This document shows, piece after piece, positions 32,598 through 33,459 of a stretch of DNA of 33,459 bases. The notes beneath the pieces are model-generated. The model was not told the DNA's origin. It was given only the letters and a program-made list of their open reading frames with translations, and ran no database searches. The position numbers and the translations under genes are program-made. How positions within the stretch are numbered: the first letter of the stretch is position 1; each line of letters starts with the position of its first letter. Source of the DNA: an uncultured Bacilli bacterium (lineage in GTDB: Bacteria > Bacillota_I > Bacilli_A > RF39 > UBA660); contig CANRCA010000005.1 in the NCBI GenBank assembly GCA_947628985.1, forward strand, positions 1-33,459. The letters are read 5' to 3'.

Positions 32598-33276
32598 AGC
32601 ATATTATGAAAATAATGACTATTATGAGATTTTTAGTCAAGCCGAAGATTATGAAAGTAAAGTTGCTGAATATTTAAATAGCATTTCTAAAAATAAAGTG
32701 GTTTTAGATGCAGGTTGTGGGACAGGTAAATTTCTAAAAGTTTTAGAAAACAATGCCAAGGAATATATTGGTATTGATTTATCTAACGATCAATTATCAA
32801 AAGCAAAAATAAAATCAACTAATAAAAGATCGAAATTTATTTGCTCTAATTTATCAAAAATACCCCTAGATGATGGTTCAATCGATTTAATAATTTCTTC
32901 TTGGGTATTGGGTACAATAACTGATATTGAAGAAAGAAATAATGTTGTATGTGAACTTAAACGAATTTTAAAGTCAAATGGTATTATTATATTGGTTGAA
33001 AATTCTGAAAATAGTGAATTTGAAATAATTAGAGGTAGGGATAAAGACACTAGAACAAAAGAGTATAATGATTGGATTTTAGAAAATGATTTTATATTGG
33101 ATTGTAAGTTCAATACTTATTTTAAATTTAAATCATTAGAAGAAGCAAAAAAGTGTTTTGAAGTTATATATGGTAGCAAAATTGCTTCTAAAATAGCAAG
33201 TGACAAAATAGAACATAAAATTGACATATATAAATTTAATCAAATAAAAAGCAAAAATCCAAAAGAAACTTCGTAA
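32572..33276 (+). CDS. Class I SAM-dependent methyltransferase
   Basis: 234 residues. Motif I is VVLDAGCGTGKFLKVL, motif II YIGIDLSNDQLSKAK, and the DLIISSWVLGTI and LKRILKSNGIIILVE segments complete the fold. It belongs to the Methyltransf_11/25 type found in natural-product clusters. GAGGAAG about seven bases before the ATG; it overlaps the ATP-grasp gene by 26 bases. Last gene of the cluster. TTG Leu codons are used freely, unlike in the core genes. Confidence 0.87.
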   Translation: MKNLLKDSKAYYENNDYYEIFSQAEDYESKVAEYLNSISKNKVVLDAGCGTGKFLKVLENNAKEYIGIDLSNDQLSKAKIKSTNKRSKFICSNLSKIPLDDGSIDLIISSWVLGTITDIEERNNVVCELKRILKSNGIIILVENSENSEFEIIRGRDKDTRTKEYNDWILENDFILDCKFNTYFKFKSLEEAKKCFEVIYGSKIASKIASDKIEHKIDIYKFNQIKSKNPKETS

Positions 33277-33283
33277 CTAATGA

Positions 33284-33431
33284 ATTTCGGCGATTTAACT
33301 ATTTCAACCGAAATAGTAACCCACTACGCTATTGGCAGAGCCAATAACCGTGGGCAAAGGGATAAACCCCTTTTGAAACCCCATTAAGCAATAACATTAC
33401 AAACTATCGTAAGTAAAGTTATTGCCTTTTT
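33284..33431 (+). ncRNA. GC-rich structured region ending in a terminator (candidate RNA or transfer site)
   Basis: Three successive hairpins: ACTATTTC/GAAATAGT (33298-33317); CCCAC-TATTGGC-AGA-GCCAATA-GTGGG, two nested stems (33320-33354); AAAGGG/CCCTTT (33356-33373). A fourth, GCAATAAC/GTTATTGC (33388-33425), with inner pair TTAC/GTAA, runs into CTTTTT as a terminator. An overlapping alternative is ATTTCGG (33284-33290) / CCGAAAT (33308-33314). Bases 33301-33360 have 28 G/C of 60, against 13 of 60 in 33121-33180. No promoter is visible before it. Confidence 0.5.
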
Positions 33432-33456
33432 ATTTAAATCAAGTTTAAATAAAAAG
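33426..33456. repeat. 13-base perfect inverted repeat at the window end
   Basis: CTTTTTATTTAAA (33426-33438) / TTTAAATAAAAAG (33444-33456), 5-base loop. It may be a bidirectional terminator for a gene beyond the window, or an element end. Confidence 0.5.
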
Positions 33457-33459
33457 AAA

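Noticed and set aside
32790-33113. Minus-strand open frame of 107 codons
   Set aside because: Antisense to the methyltransferase gene, which has clear motifs; a shadow frame.

Overview
The window is a very AT-rich Bacillota-type chromosome segment, probably from an uncultured gut bacillus or Mollicutes-related lineage that keeps a cell wall. The grounds are gene pairs and orders known from Bacillus-like genomes (recU-ponA, rpsB-tsf, rpsU-yqeY, murG-ftsQ, ylbD-ylbE), wall-synthesis genes (alr, class A PBP, murG), strong purine-rich ribosome binding sites and A/T-dominated codons. Trp is written TGG, and TGA is used as a stop (metallophosphoesterase gene at 19733, ylbD at 23677), so the code is table 11. 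I see no rRNA, tRNA or CRISPR. Species identity is inference.

Layout. 1-4569: end of an unknown gene, alanine racemase, then the minus-strand recU-ponA pair. 4697-6058: a secreted Cys-rich protein with a VirB2/TrbC-like membrane tail. 6117-10524: a MarR repressor with an operator palindrome and a BmrCD-like heterodimeric ABC exporter. 10525-15627: accessory-looking genes: an unknown protein, a protein of fourteen 28-residue repeats, a Fic protein, and a membrane protein coupled to an amidoligase. 15701-23891: core genes: rpsB (with an extra C-terminal SAP/Rho-N-like domain), tsf, an HNH-like protein, rpsU, yqeY, a metallophosphoesterase, an AMP-forming ligase, murG, ftsQ, ylbD, ylbE. 23920-25735: three tandem type IV pilin-like cassettes, each with its own TTGACA promoter and terminator. 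Their -35/-10 spacers hold TA repeats of differing length.

25736-33459 looks like an acquired element. It has a gene-poor stretch with an origin-of-transfer-like hairpin, a MOBV (Mob/Pre) relaxase, and then six tightly coupled genes: a B12-binding-type radical SAM enzyme, a CoaE-like kinase fused to a SPASM-type radical SAM enzyme, a SAM-binding Rossmann protein (possibly an aminocarboxypropyl transferase), a Ser/Tyr/Gly-rich cysteine-free 162-residue protein with seven Glu-Ser motifs and the best ribosome binding site of the set, a cyanophycin-synthetase/GshF-type ATP-grasp ligase, and a class I methyltransferase. The arrangement fits a peptide-modification (RiPP-like) pathway acting on the repeat protein. 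I do not recognise this combination and consider it the most novel item here. The cluster is followed by an unusually GC-rich run of three consecutive hairpins and a terminator (33298-33431), a candidate structured RNA or transfer/integration site.

How parts work together: alr, the PBP, murG and ftsQ serve peptidoglycan synthesis and division. rpsB, tsf and rpsU serve translation. The MarR/ABC operon is a probable drug-responsive exporter. The relaxase probably explains how the peptide-modification cluster arrived.
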